DNA of 64,000 nucleotides from Pseudoscleropodium purum. Its lineage: Eukaryota; Streptophyta; Bryopsida; Hypnales; Brachytheciaceae. Below are positions 1 through 11,599 of the stretch, one piece after another. Position 1 is the stretch's first letter; each line of letters begins with the position of its first letter. The stretch spans positions 11,289,611 through 11,353,610 of the forward strand of contig OZ017801.1 of assembly GCA_963969395.1 (NCBI GenBank). Direction: 5' to 3'. The translations under genes were made by a program, and so were the position numbers. The notes beneath the pieces are model-generated. The model worked only from the letters and a program-made list of their open reading frames with translations, was not told the DNA's origin and did not search any database.

Positions 1-325
1 AAACAGAAAATCCAAGTTTTGATAAATTTTATCAATTTTTACCAAGTTATAACCATACAAATCCAAACTAGACATGTGATGAACTACATAAGAAAACACA
101 ACAATATCACTTATAATGTTTGATCAAGAAGGTGTTAAAAATAAATTTGAAGTCTTTTAATCCTCTTTTTACTTGCTCTAATCTAAAATTGAGGTTATAA
201 GAAAATATGAAATTAAAGGACATAACATTAATAAATATAATCAATTTACTCTACAATTTTTTCTAAATGAATTTTCAATTTGATCCCTCCCCCCCCCCCC
301 CCCCGGATTTAGTGTATTTAACCAG
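1..325 (+). repeat. Dispersed AT-rich repeat family R1, copy 1
   Basis: This stretch aligns by eye with two others in the window, one in the same orientation (20036-20300) and one inverted (23220-23625). Shared landmarks, in order, are an AACAATATCACTTAT block, a stretch ending in AATCCTC or AATCCCC, and a final block around AGTGTATTTA. In this copy a C-homopolymer (about 287-304) sits where the inverted copy reads CCCCCACCTC. No coding capacity or terminal inverted repeats are seen. It is probably a decayed non-autonomous mobile element whose class I cannot name. The left end may lie outside the window. Confidence 0.6.
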
Positions 326-2040
326 GAATTTCTAACAATAAAAAATCAAAATTTGCAATGGATAGTCTTGCACAAAATATTCAATAGAAAAATTACAAAT
401 AATTTTTTTCAAAATTAGATTTTGGATACTTAAATAGACTCTATAAGATATTCATCTAAATGAAATAGGCCACAAATAGTATTTAACCCCTAAAGGACTA
501 GATTACATTTTTTGGTTGTATAAAAATTTTAGGCAGGCCATTGTGACTAGAAATTTGCATATTTTAGGCTGAAATTTCAATAGAAGGTGTGGACGAGGAA
601 TATCTTTCATTTGCAACAAATTTCATGACATTTGGAAATAGGTGTCAAAAGTTATAACCTAATATGTTACTTTTTTTTGTAACTAGGCAGTTTGGGCAAA
701 TTAGAAAAAATCATTTTTTTTAGAAACCAAAATTCAAGATTGGTTTTCTAGACTTATATATACAAGGAAAGATTTGAATCATTCCATTTTGATCTATGAG
801 TCAAAAGTTATGAGGATTTTTTGTTTGTAGACAGTTATGGACTCCTTAATCTAAAATGAACTTTGAAATCCTTTATCTTATCCAATTTTCAATATTTTTG
901 AAAAAAAATAAAATTAGGATGTAAATTGTTTATTAAAACATTTCCACCATTGGGATTGACATTTTTCAATTCAATATTTAAATTCTAAATGATTAAGTAT
1001 TTTAAACCATTTTCTACTATTATCGACTTAATATTTTTTTCCTATATGTTGTACAATTCCAAATGATCTAAGAATTTTCAAGTATGTATCCAACATGCCT
1101 TGAAGAATGAATTCAAAGAAGTACGACCACTGTGGTCATTTTTTCATAGAAAAGTGAGCTTGTGAAGTGCAGTTGCTTGTTTATTCATGGGGTTGAGAAG
1201 ATAGTTTACGTGAATTTGAATGTTGATATCTTATGATCCTCACAGTGGAATTTTTTGAAATTTTTAACACATGTTTTCAAGTCATCATATTACAAGATTC
1301 TGTGGTTATATGTGTCAAAAATTGTTCTTTTTCAAAAATTTAATAGTTGTACTAGAAATGGCAACTTTGGAGCTTTTTTGGTGAATGCATAGTCATGGAA
1401 TTTTAGAGGTTAAATAAGATTTTCTTAACTTCAAAGTTTAATCAACACCAAAATATAGTGCCTTAGACATTTAGGGATTAAGAATTATCTCCTATTTAGG
1501 TGCTTTGAAGTTCATATTATAAACAATGAATATAATATTTGAAGGTGTGTATGTATTTTTAGAAATATCTTTGCCAACCTTAATATTATACTATATATTA
1601 TAGTACATGGCAAGTGTGATTCATTGAATGTTCTATAATTTGTGACTTTTATTTTGCTTTGGAAGTAGTTGTCCAATGTCTATATTTGAATTTTCATATA
1701 TTTTTTCAATGTACTTTCGGATGTGCTTCAATCCATACCTTAAGTTAGGTTGTTTGCTTGCTTGTTTGTTATGGTGAGATTTCCTACACCGTGAGTGTCC
1801 TAGTCACATTCTTGATACCATTAGAAAGTCCTTAGTAAGGAGGAATGTATAGACTTTGTTTTGTGGCATTGGAACTTTTATAGAATGAAAATTATAGGTT
1901 TTTAAATTATTATTTTCTTAAAATAAAGAAATAGAAAATCGCTTTTATTTTTATTGTAACCGTGAACACTAATATCATTTACTATAGTAATTTCAAGTTC
2001 TAATTATATGAGTCAATAGTTAGAAATACCTTTGGAGGGC
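326..2040. other. AT-rich intergenic stretch, no gene seen
   Basis: Very AT-rich sequence with frequent stops in all frames and short homopolymer runs. I see no exon-like open stretch, RNA gene or convincing repeat boundary. Composition shifts to GC-richer near 2040, where the lipase gene's 5' region begins. Confidence 0.6.
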
Positions 2041-3434
2041 CAATAGACCGGCGGCACTCACTCATGAGTCATGCCCCCCTAATAAACCAATCCGAGAAAG
2101 TCTGACACGCCACCCCAAAAAGCACTCCTTCACCAAAAATAAAAGTAAAGGGAACCCCTCGAAACCGACGCCTGTCCCCGCTCGCTCCACTCAAGCTTGC
2201 CTCCCTGAACAATCAGTCTACAACAATCTTTGGAGAATCTTTTCCCGCACAATCTTTGGCTTCTCCATCCCGAAGAACCCCCGAAATTCCTTCGCAATTA
2301 GCGGCCAATTCTCTCTCGCAGCGATGGTGGATGTCGCAAACGAATCCACAAAAGCGGACGACGCCAAGCGAAAGCGCCGCTTCCCGTTCCTCGTCGCTAT
2401 TTTGCAACAGCTTTGAAAACAGCTTTGAATTTGGGGCGCAAACAAACACGAATCGTGGAACCCTAATTTTGCTGGTCCGTCAATTCCACACGATGCTGAT
2501 GATGTTTTGGGGGGTTGGGGAGTTTTTCGGTTGTGGATTGTGGGACTGTTTGGCTGTTTGATTCGGGTGGGGATCGGGTCGGTGTGATGGGGATGGGGAA
2601 GTACGAGTTGGAGGGGCAAGTGGGGTGTTCGTGTGTGCCTGTATGGAGAGGGGATGATTGTTTGTTTGATTGATTGATCTTAGTTGTGGTAGTTTTATTT
2701 GTGTCTGCGGCGATAGGAAGTGCGTGGTTGTGTAATTGGCATCTTTTTGTTGTGATTGGTGTTGTGTTGTGTTGTGTTGTGTTGATTTCAAGGGTTTTGA
2801 GCAGATCTTGGATGTGAGAATTTGATCGTGGCTTTGGAGGTTGGTTACTGGTTCTGTTTCGGAGAATTTTGTTCTGGTAATCTAGGGTTTGGGTGTAGTT
2901 GTTATTGGTTAGGGTTTACTTCTTGGCGATGCAGTCCGATTCGCAGTATAATGCGAGGAGGTCGTATTATTCGCCTGAGATTAGGAACTGTGATATGGGG
3001 AGTCGATGAGGGAACGATAGTTGAAACGAATTGACGCTCAACATCGAGTTTGATGGGTGGCAAGGTTTGCGGGTGCTGAGTGAACGGTTGAGGAATTGAG
3101 TGGCAGCTTTTTGTTGTGATGTCGCGTGTGTAAAAGTTTGGGGCGGTGGAAATTTGATCATGGCGTTGAAGATCGGGATTGGTGCTGGTGTGTTTCTGTT
3201 GGAGAATCGTGTCCCGTTACAAGGGTTTGAAAAGAGTCATCGTTGGTTAGGTTTTGCTTCTTGGCAATGTTATCAGATTCGCATATGTTGTGAATAGTGT
3301 GATGAGCTGGTGCTTTGTGCATTGGATTGGTGACTCTAAAATAGAGAGTCGATGAGCCAACAATAATTGAAGCTTTTAGAATGTTTATGACACTCTTAGA
3401 GAACTTACCACTTTTTTCTTTTGCTGTTTTCCAG
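2041..3434 (+). promoter_or_regulatory. 5' region and leader intron of the lipase gene
   Basis: GC content rises sharply at about 2040, and a pyrimidine-rich stretch (about 2155-2210) looks like a transcription start region. An AACCCTAA telo-box-like element lies near 2459. A pyrimidine-ending acceptor (TTTTCCAG) at 3427-3434 shows that a leader intron ends just before the coding exon; its donor is not certain, although a GTGAGA site near 2814 is possible. The 70-130 codon open frames here have no protein-like features and overlap on both strands. A diverged tandem duplication occupies 2817-3380. Confidence 0.5.
2817..3380 (+). repeat. Diverged tandem duplication, two units of about 220 bp
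   Basis: Unit 1 is about 2817-3033 and unit 2 about 3148-3380. Matching landmarks in order are a GAATTTGATC or AAATTTGATC start, a GGTTAGGGTTT or GGTTAGGTTTT block followed by a TTCTTGGC block, an AGATTCGCA-like block, and GAGTCGATGAG near the end. The units are separated by about 115 bp. They lie in the 5' leader region or intron of the lipase gene and have no shared open frame. Confidence 0.6.
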
Positions 3435-3511
3435 GAGAGGCATAGTAATGCTTAGTATCAGGTTTGTTTATATCAGTAGTAGCTGTTTTGGTAAATAACC
3501 AAAGCATTGCC

Positions 3512-6500
3512 ATGGCGACGGCGGCAATGGCAGGAGCTGCAGGGGCAGCGGTAGTCTTATACTACTCTGGTTGGGGTAATCCCTGGGGTGGGGGTAGACC
3601 AGCTCAAGAGCAAAATGGGAATGGAGAATCTGACTCTTTGCTTAGTGGAAGCCACAGACGGTTGAATGTGAACGCATCCAGACCACCGTCAACTTGGTTT
3701 GAAGCTCTCGCCACAATCTCGGAGACTTTGCGGTTTACGTATTCTGAAACTCTTGGGAAGTGGCCCATTGGTGATCTGGCTTTTGGAATTAATTATCTCT
3801 TGAGACGACAGGTATGTGTTCTAACTTCCCTCACTATTATAGGAATCGCTGCTCAAAGATCGCTTGTGTCTTCAGATACTGAATGCTGGATTCAAATTTG
3901 GGTCCTTGCAGATCTTAGAGTTGTCTTTTAAGTAATGGTGTGTCACACCTCTTTTGACCCGCACCTTGCATGCAACCAATGGAATTGAAGTAATCCTCCA
4001 AGTGATTTTGGACTAAACACAACCGATAGAAAATTGCTCAGTGTTAATGGGTTGCAGGCAACTATGATTGTTTCATTGCAAGGAAGCGCAAAGTTGGACA
4101 GGATTTTGAATACAATGTAGAAAATGAATCGGCATGTATGCAGAGCGGGGCAAAATGAGAGGCGACACACCATTACTTAGAGGATGATTAGAAATTGAAG
4201 CTTTTTTAATTTGTATTTTTGTCTTTTTTCTTGTCTTTCTTTGGAATCAAGATGAGAGTTATTACAGGATTGCGAGGTTTTGAAGTCTGTTGTGAACTTA
4301 CGGTTGGCGGCGTGTGCACAGGGGCAATTGAATGTTGCAAGTGTTTTCGGTGCGGATGAGAGTAAGCAACTGCATGGCGCTGATGTATTGGTGGATATGA
4401 AGGAGTTGTTGAGACTCCTGACCATATGCATTCACTTTTCAAAGAAGACGTTCCCCCAGTTTCTGGAGGTCACAGGATTTACAAGGGATCAAGTTCTACT
4501 TGAAGAAGGCAGGGCTGGGGTAAGATCGATTGTTCTGATTGTTTATTGTTCAGAAGCATCAGTTATTTGGAATCATGATGGTTGGTATTGCTTCATTTCT
4601 CATTACGTGAAACCGCTGTTATGCAGTTACTGAAACCAGCATTTACGGTGTTAGTGGACCATCAGTCGCAATCCATATTGCTATTGATTCGAGGAACACA
4701 CAGCATAAAGGACACTTTGACGGCTGCTACGGGTTCGGTGGTGCCTTTCCATCACACTGTCCTGGGTGATGTTGGTATCAGTAATTTGGTGTTGGGCTAT
4801 GCTCATTGTGGAATGGTAGCAGCTGCTCGGTGGATAGCCAAGCTCTCTACGAGCATTCTTACGAAGGCCCTTAGTGACTACCCTACTTATCAGATTAAGG
4901 TCTTTTACCCATTTCTTCATTCTTTTTTTCCTGGTAATCTGTGCAGATTCGTACTTGTATGCTGTGGACTGTTGATTGAGGTCTTGCAGTTTTTCAACTT
5001 TGGATTCGTGGCTCTCCAACTTTATTACGCATGTTGTATTTATACACAATTGCTCACTTCGCAGGTTGTTGGACATTCTCTCGGAGGTGGTACAGCGGCT
5101 TTACTTACATACATTCTCAGGGAGGGCCCAACTTTTTCTTCAACAAACTGCATCTGTTTTGCACCTGGTATGGACTTCCCACTGTCCATGTTGCACAGAG
5201 TGTCTGTTATTTTTTTTTTTGAGGAGATAGCAAAATAGCCGTGTAAAAAGTGCGAGTATTGAAAGTTCAGTCTGGCGACAAACTGATATTAAATTGAGTT
5301 TCTTTCTGAATACAGCGGCATGCATGACTTGGGAATTGGCCGAGTCAGGGGTCTCTTTTGTGACCACAGTCATTAACGGCTCGGATCTTGTGCCGAGCTT
5401 CTGTTCTGCATCCCTTGACGATCTTCGAACTGAGGTATGCTTGCCTCTTATTGTTATTTTGATGATGCAATCTGATAGCTATGATGTGCCTTAGTGTTGC
5501 ATTATCTAATTATATGTATGCGTGAATGCAGGTGACCGCTTCTGCTTGGGTGAATGATTTCCGTGAGCAGATAGAGAGAACACGGATACTGAGAACGGTA
5601 TATCGGTCTGTCACTGCGTTGGGCAGTCGGTTACAATCCTTGGCCAATCTTTCCCGAGCGACATTACCTTACTCAACCCTCATGGTTACTCGTGCTGCTC
5701 AAACTGGAGTAGCTGGTGCTGGTATGATTTGGCGGCCTGTCTCCAGTGGCACCCAGGTACTTACGAGTCGCATACATTAACTTCTTTATTAAATTTTATG
5801 GGAACAGCCCTTGGGAAAGTGACGTTGACGGCATCGTAAGGGTCATGAATTTTGCACAGTATCATAAATTTTTAGACGTTGTGAAGGCACTGACGAGTTC
5901 TACTACGAATGCTAACAATCTTTATTGAACATATGTTGGGTCTCTATGTCTATAAATATTAATACTTATTGTCGGAGATGTGCATTAGAGTATGCACTAA
6001 CCTGTATGAACGGTCGAGGCTGACCATGGACGCCAATGGTAAATTTTAAATACTCATCGTTCAAGTGGGATGTGAACGCAGGTTGTAATGAAGCAGGCTC
6101 AGAATGTAGCACAAGCTGTGGTCCGTAGGCCCTCTCTTGCAGCTTGGTCCTGTATGGGCCCTCGTCGTCGTTTGACCAGTTCCCTAAGCAACAACGGCAT
6201 CGAGGAATCATCCGCTTCGAGCGACAAAGAGAAAGTCGATAGCTGCGGAGTTGCTGCAGATGAATGCAGTACTAGTGACGCGGATGATGTCACTGCTGAA
6301 GGTGGTGAAGGCCAGCAGTCGGCAGGTAAACATGGCTCTAAGATTTCTTTGAAAGTTTTTACTCCCCTGGCATTGGTCGTTATGATGTATTAGCTTTCTA
6401 GTGATGCTTTTGTTCAAGACGGATAGTCACGTTTGCAGTAGAAGAAACAGTGTCTGTAGCATCTAGATCTTTGCTTCGTATGCCCAGCTTTTGTTTTTCC

Positions 6501-7757
6501 TTGTCGGATGTGGGTCCAAGATTTCTTACCTTTGAAGTTTTACTCCTCAGGTGAGTATTGGGATTCATACAGGCAAATTCGTCGTGACGGAAATGACACA
6601 ATCAAGGATGTTCCCTCAGACAATGATCATGACCACGATCAGTATAAGGAGTTTGGGCTTGGAGATGATGTTGATGGTAGAAGTGACCATATAGCTTCAA
6701 GTAGTGTGGAGGATATTGGTGAGGACCTTCTGTGGCATCAGCTGGCTCAGGAGCTACAGCGGCAGCAGGAGGAGGGGCAAGTTCAGTCTGCTTCAGAAGA
6801 AGAGGCTGCAGCAGCTCGTGAGATCACTGAAGAGGAGGAAAGTGTGGTGCAAAACACGGCCTCTGCGTTGAGCCAGGTTATCTCCTTATGACCTTTTAAT
6901 TTCTTGAGATGGTTTAGGATTCTTATAATTTGTGGAAGCATGAGTACAGGGTATGAACCTCGAAATGCCTACCAGATCGTGGACAAAACATAGATGTGTT
7001 ATAACATATAGCATTCACAACTTTTTTGAAGATCATACAAGGTGTTAAGCATGGTGATATGAAATTGTTCGTACATAAATATCTTCATAGATTGTTGTCA
7101 AAGCGTTTAAAAAGCATTTAACGTTGAGAATTCACCGATTATATATCTTCTTTTAGTACTTGAAGTTTGTATGATATGTTAAATTATAAGACTCTCAACA
7201 TGGTGTAATCAGTCTTCAAAATCTCCAAGGTTTTTTATAGTAATTTTATCATTAATAATAGAAAATACAGACATGCTGTGGGTTTAGATTTTCCTGAATT
7301 CTCGTGAGCATGTATGGGTCTTGCAAAATAGCACTACTACCGCACAACACTTGAGAGTTAAAAATGCGTGTTGACGTCAACAAGAACTTCAATTTTAAGC
7401 TAGAGTTCTATCGAGTGTTCCTACCAACCTGTGCCTTTTATTGGGAGGCTTGTCTTTTTGCAGGACCGTATTGTGTCAGAGCAGGAGCCCGAGCAAGACT
7501 TACGGCATTTTTACCCTCCAGGAAAGCTTATGCACCTCGTGAGTCCCCTCCTACCCAAAGGAGACGATGAAAGTGAAGAACAAGAGCAACAGCAACAGCA
7601 ACAGCGCAGCGTCGGTCTATTCTTAACCGACCGGGCTCTATATGGCAAAGTCCGGTTGTCTAGGACTATGGTGCATGACCATTACATGCCCAATTACAAG
7701 GTTATAATGATAAGTTTGATTGAACACCTAGAGAGGGAAGTTAATGTCTCGAGTTGA
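3512..7757 (+). CDS. Class 3 lipase, plant mono/diacylglycerol lipase type
   Basis: Predicted to hydrolyse acylglycerols, probably at a membrane. Exons: 3512-3811, 4322-4519, 4627-4899, 5065-5167, 5316-5434, 5532-5756, 6082-6325, 6551-6876 and 7464-7757. All phases agree and give about 693 aa. The protein opens with a short hydrophobic Ala-rich segment, then a conserved N-terminal domain (TYSETLGKWPIGDLAFG). Next comes the lipase core with GHSLGGG (nucleophile Ser about 262) and GSDLVP (acid Asp about 315). An acidic linker with a Gln run precedes a C-terminal DHY motif (His about 669, candidate third catalytic residue). From memory it closely resembles an Arabidopsis protein annotated as lipase class 3 with a mono-/diacylglycerol lipase N-terminal domain. 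ATG 3512 fits that family start; a 17-codon upstream ORF (3448-3498) precedes it. The donor after 4899 (GTCTTT) is weak. I read the last exon through to TGA 7755-7757. An AATAAA motif lies near 8080. Confidence 0.9.
3929..4179. mobile_element. MITE in lipase intron 1, TIR TAAGTAATGGTGTGTC
   Basis: About 251 bp inside the 3812-4321 intron. The left end (TAAGTAATGGTGTGTC, then a CACCTCTTTTGACCCGC-like stretch) is the reverse complement of the right end (GCGGGGCAAAATGAGAGG, then GACACACCATTACTTA), an inverted terminal repeat of about 30 bp with few mismatches. The GGTGTGTC terminus with TTA/TAA flanks would fit a PIF/Harbinger-type non-autonomous element, but the class is inferred. It makes up about half of the intron. 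Confidence 0.8.
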
Positions 7758-8099
7758 TGAAGTGGTCATCAAGTTTTGTAGCATAGTGTGCAATTCAGGG
7801 ATTTTCTCGCCCATGTTTATAACTATAATCATGCCGCAATCATTTGTATATATTCTTAATATCAAAACAGAGAGCAATCTTGAGGTATCCGTAAGTTGGA
7901 TCTTGCTCATTGTTTGGTCAAGTCCTTTTGACCCTGCACTTTTTGCAACAACTTCTTTAGTTTTCGAGGTATCTTGGCTCATACTTGATCAGGGCCTCGA
8001 CTTTACTTGTGAACACTTACACTTCTATCCAGTATCGGTATATTTCTACTGAAGAACTGTCAGGCTATTGAGTAAGCTTAATAAACCCTGTTCCTTCAT

Positions 8100-11000
8100 T
8101 GCCATAACATTTTTGAAACAACCTCAAATATGGTAACTACACCTAAAATGGACTGAAGAAGCTCTGGGGCATAACCAATGTGTTGTAGAAAATGAATAAC
8201 ATTTTTGGCACATTGCTAAAGGACTGTGAATCAATCTGGAAGTGGTCAATTTGCAAGTGGTTTCAAAATTTTTGGATGAATTGTGAATTAGTTACAAATT
8301 TTCAGAGATTCAAGATATAGGGTGCAAAAAGTGTCATGTAGGTGATGCCAAAATAAATATGATGCACATAAAGAAATGACAATGGAGAATAGTTAAGTCA
8401 ATAAAAAGTTCACTCAAAATAGATCACTTGTAAAGTTGCCACCTTCATAGTTCTATTTATAGAGTTGCATACTACTCAAGATTCACCTAATATTTGTATT
8501 TGTCATATGCATTGTTTGGGGCATTCTCTTTGTTTATTTTCCATTCATAAATAGGGGTTGATTTTGAAGAGTGGTCCATTTGAGGTGTTTCTATCTTAGA
8601 AGATTCCTTTTCAAAGCAAAAATGTAGATCCTCGGGAGGGATCATAGGACCTCTTGGCCTATTGGAAGACTTTTTGATCTTGCTTGCTAAATCTTTAACT
8701 CCAATAATTTGGAAGCATTCAAGAGAAATGTATAGTTTTAGTGAATGAGGTGGCCAAGGAAAAAAAATTAATGCATTCTTATCAAAAATATGTTGGTTGG
8801 TTTCAACAAAACAATTTAGTGGTTTATTTATTTGCATATTGTAATTGGTTGATTAGATTCAATATTATATTCCTTTTGTCTTGAAATAATTGTCCACAAT
8901 TTTGTTGGCATTTTTTTGAGCCAATTTCATTGATCATATTGTGAAAAACATAATTAAGAAAGGGTTCTAAATTTTATACCACTAAAATCTATGAAGAACA
9001 TTGCATGTGTTCATTGCAACCTGAATAAAATTAGCCAAAAGGAATTATTTTTTTGACCTACTTAAGAAAACCTTAAAAAAACATGACATTCAGAGTAAAC
9101 AATTATTTGGAAATGGAAGGAATAGTAAATTCTATATTGTGCTATAGAATTAGTGTATTTAAAACAACCTCTTCTAAAGTAGAAAATTAGAGATGCATGT
9201 AATCACCAAGGGTACAAAATTGTTTGAATCTACTAAAAACATTTTAATAGAATATTTCTAATTGGAGTAGATATGAGTAGTTTTGCAACTTGATTGATTT
9301 TGAAGGTCACTATATTATGTGACTTGACACAAAACCTGAGTATATCAATGACATATTTGAATCTAAATTGCATACCTATTAAATCTTCTATTAATTAGAA
9401 GATGTAAGATAAGAAAAAACTTGTAGCTTTTAAGATGATTTCTTATCTTGATTGTAGGAATTTTATTTTCCATTTTCTAACCTATTGTAGATTGTGATCT
9501 TGAGAGTAATAATGAAGCTATTTAAATTATGGATGTGTATAATAAAATGAAAGAAAGAATAATTATTCATCTACATAAAAGTACATTCATCTACCATTAG
9601 AAGGGATTTCAAGCAAGGGAAGGACCATTTCAAGCTTGTTCCCCTTGTTGTGAACCAATAGTGCATTGTCAAAAAATTTAATCATTAAAAAATAATAATA
9701 ATAATAATAAAATATATAATTCAAACATTCAAATTTTTATTATTATAATTATCTAATGTGGTAGTTACTGTGCCAAATCAAGCAACTACAATAGTACAAC
9801 AATTGAGTTCCTACAATTTGGTCTTCTATTAGAGGGGAAATCATTTTATTTAATCATGATATAAGCCAAATTAATAAAATGCATTTAAGTGCAATTTTAG
9901 TATTATTATTAATATTTAGTAAAAGTAGAATCACTTTCCTTATTGGAAATGTAGTTTCACCAACAAATAGGATTTGCCACTATTTTAAAATAATATTGTA
10001 ATATTTTATTGTTTTGAATTAAAATTCAAGAATATTTTTTTTTATTTGCTTCAAGAGAGGCTTACATTTTAATTTGAAGAAATATTTGGAATATATTCTT
10101 GCCATTTCTTAAAGTGAAATTATTTTTCTCAAAGATAGATTAATATTGTAAAGACCTTCTATTTTAACATTATACAATTGAGATTTTTTTATACAAATTT
10201 TATGTTTGGCAACATTATTACTGTTTATAAATTTTGATTTATGGTATTCAATTGTAGCTAATGGAAATTTGACCTTTATTGCATCATTATTGAATATAAT
10301 ATAAATGTTGTTTCAAAAACTCTTCAACAATACTATTAGTAAAAAAAATCATTATGATTCATGAATTGATAATCATAGCTTTTATATATTATTAATCAAT
10401 ATAATATTTAAGTTCATCTAGCCTAGAGACAACAATATCAAGAATTTTGACCTTTCATTAATATTAATAGTTTGAACTTCTAAATGTAAATAAGTAGCAT
10501 CCATCTTAAGGGTGAATGCAAGAAACACTTGCCAATTTTTTTGTGTTTTTACAATACTCATGATTTTCTTCTAGAGTACTATAAAATTTAAAAAATAACT
10601 TTTAAAAAGCAAAAGAAATATGACTAATGTACACACCTTTGAGATGAAGGTAACCACCAAAGAAAATGCATGGAAAAATTATTTAAGCTAGAGAACTAAA
10701 AAAGTGCCAAATCTCAAGAAAATTGATATCTTGATGTATAAGTTAGTTTAAAATAGGAAACAAAATTAAATACATAAAATGAAAATTGTCCATTTGTAAC
10801 AACTCTATGGAGAAGGTCATTCACAAAAAAAACCTCCAAAATGATATTTTATATGTTTCAAAATGTAAGCTTAAAGAAGCGCACTTTGTGGACTTCCACA
10901 CCACATACAATTAACTATTTTTAGAATTCAATCCTTCCATAGCTACAAGTCTACTAGAAGACCATGCTTTCCAAATTTCATCTCAAAATTTATTTTTTTG

Positions 11001-11430
11001 GGTACTAAATAGTACTAAAAACCTCTAAATTGGCACGTGTGATATGTAATTGGGGGCTATTTCTGGACAGTAAATTATTTTTGAAAATTACCAAAAAAAT
11101 TAGGCAAGGTGTATAATAGTCATGAGTACCATACCTATAAATCTCGAGTCATTTGGAGCCAGATCACAAAAGTTATGGCCAAAAAAATATTCAAAACACA
11201 AGGTGTGACACAAAATAGTATAGGTTTTTCTTGCATTCACCTTTAACAAAATGGTTTTGATTGTAGACTGTAAAGAATTGGCCCCATGTACTTCTTTATG
11301 GACCCTTGTTCATCTTATAAGATTAATTTAAATCATCTACTAATTGTCATCATGTCTTATTGCCCATTAATTAGATGGAATGTTTGTTACTTGCTCACTT
11401 TCAATTAGAATGTGTTATACATTGGTAGTG
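8100..11430. other. AT-rich intergenic stretch between convergent genes
   Basis: The lipase gene ends to the left and the coiled-coil gene (minus strand) ends to the right, so both 3' ends face this gap. It is strongly AT-rich, with a short AAT microsatellite near 9690. The only exon-sized open frame is at 8487-8837 (minus strand). Otherwise I see nothing recognisable. Confidence 0.6.
8487..8837 (-). CDS. Unrecognised 116-codon open frame (doubtful)
   Basis: An ATG-to-TAG frame of 116 codons, unusually long for this AT-rich background. It contains a polar stretch with RPRGPMIPPEDLHFCF and a Lys/Asn-rich C-terminus (KINKENAPNNAYDKYKY). I recognise no family, signal peptide or membrane segment. 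It could be a decayed exon of a mobile element or a small gene, or it could be chance. No clear promoter or neighbouring exons were found. Confidence 0.25.
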   Translation of the reverse strand: MQINKPLNCFVETNQHIFDKNALIFFPWPPHSLKLYISLECFQIIGVKDLASKIKKSSNRPRGPMIPPEDLHFCFEKESSKIETPQMDHSSKSTPIYEWKINKENAPNNAYDKYKY

Positions 11431-11599
11431 GCTTATGCCACTTCCCACATGGCATATTGAAACAAAGATGTTTTCTCCCTACAACCATTACATACAAAGC
11501 AATTGCTTATCATTGCAGTGTTGATTTTCATACATTCACTAGTTTTGTCCATCCTCACTTTCAGTGTAACATTTTGTCCTAGGCCTAACAGTGTGGATT

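Noticed and set aside
287..304. C18 run as a biological feature
   Set aside because: It falls within a repeat copy, and homopolymer length may be a sequencing artefact.
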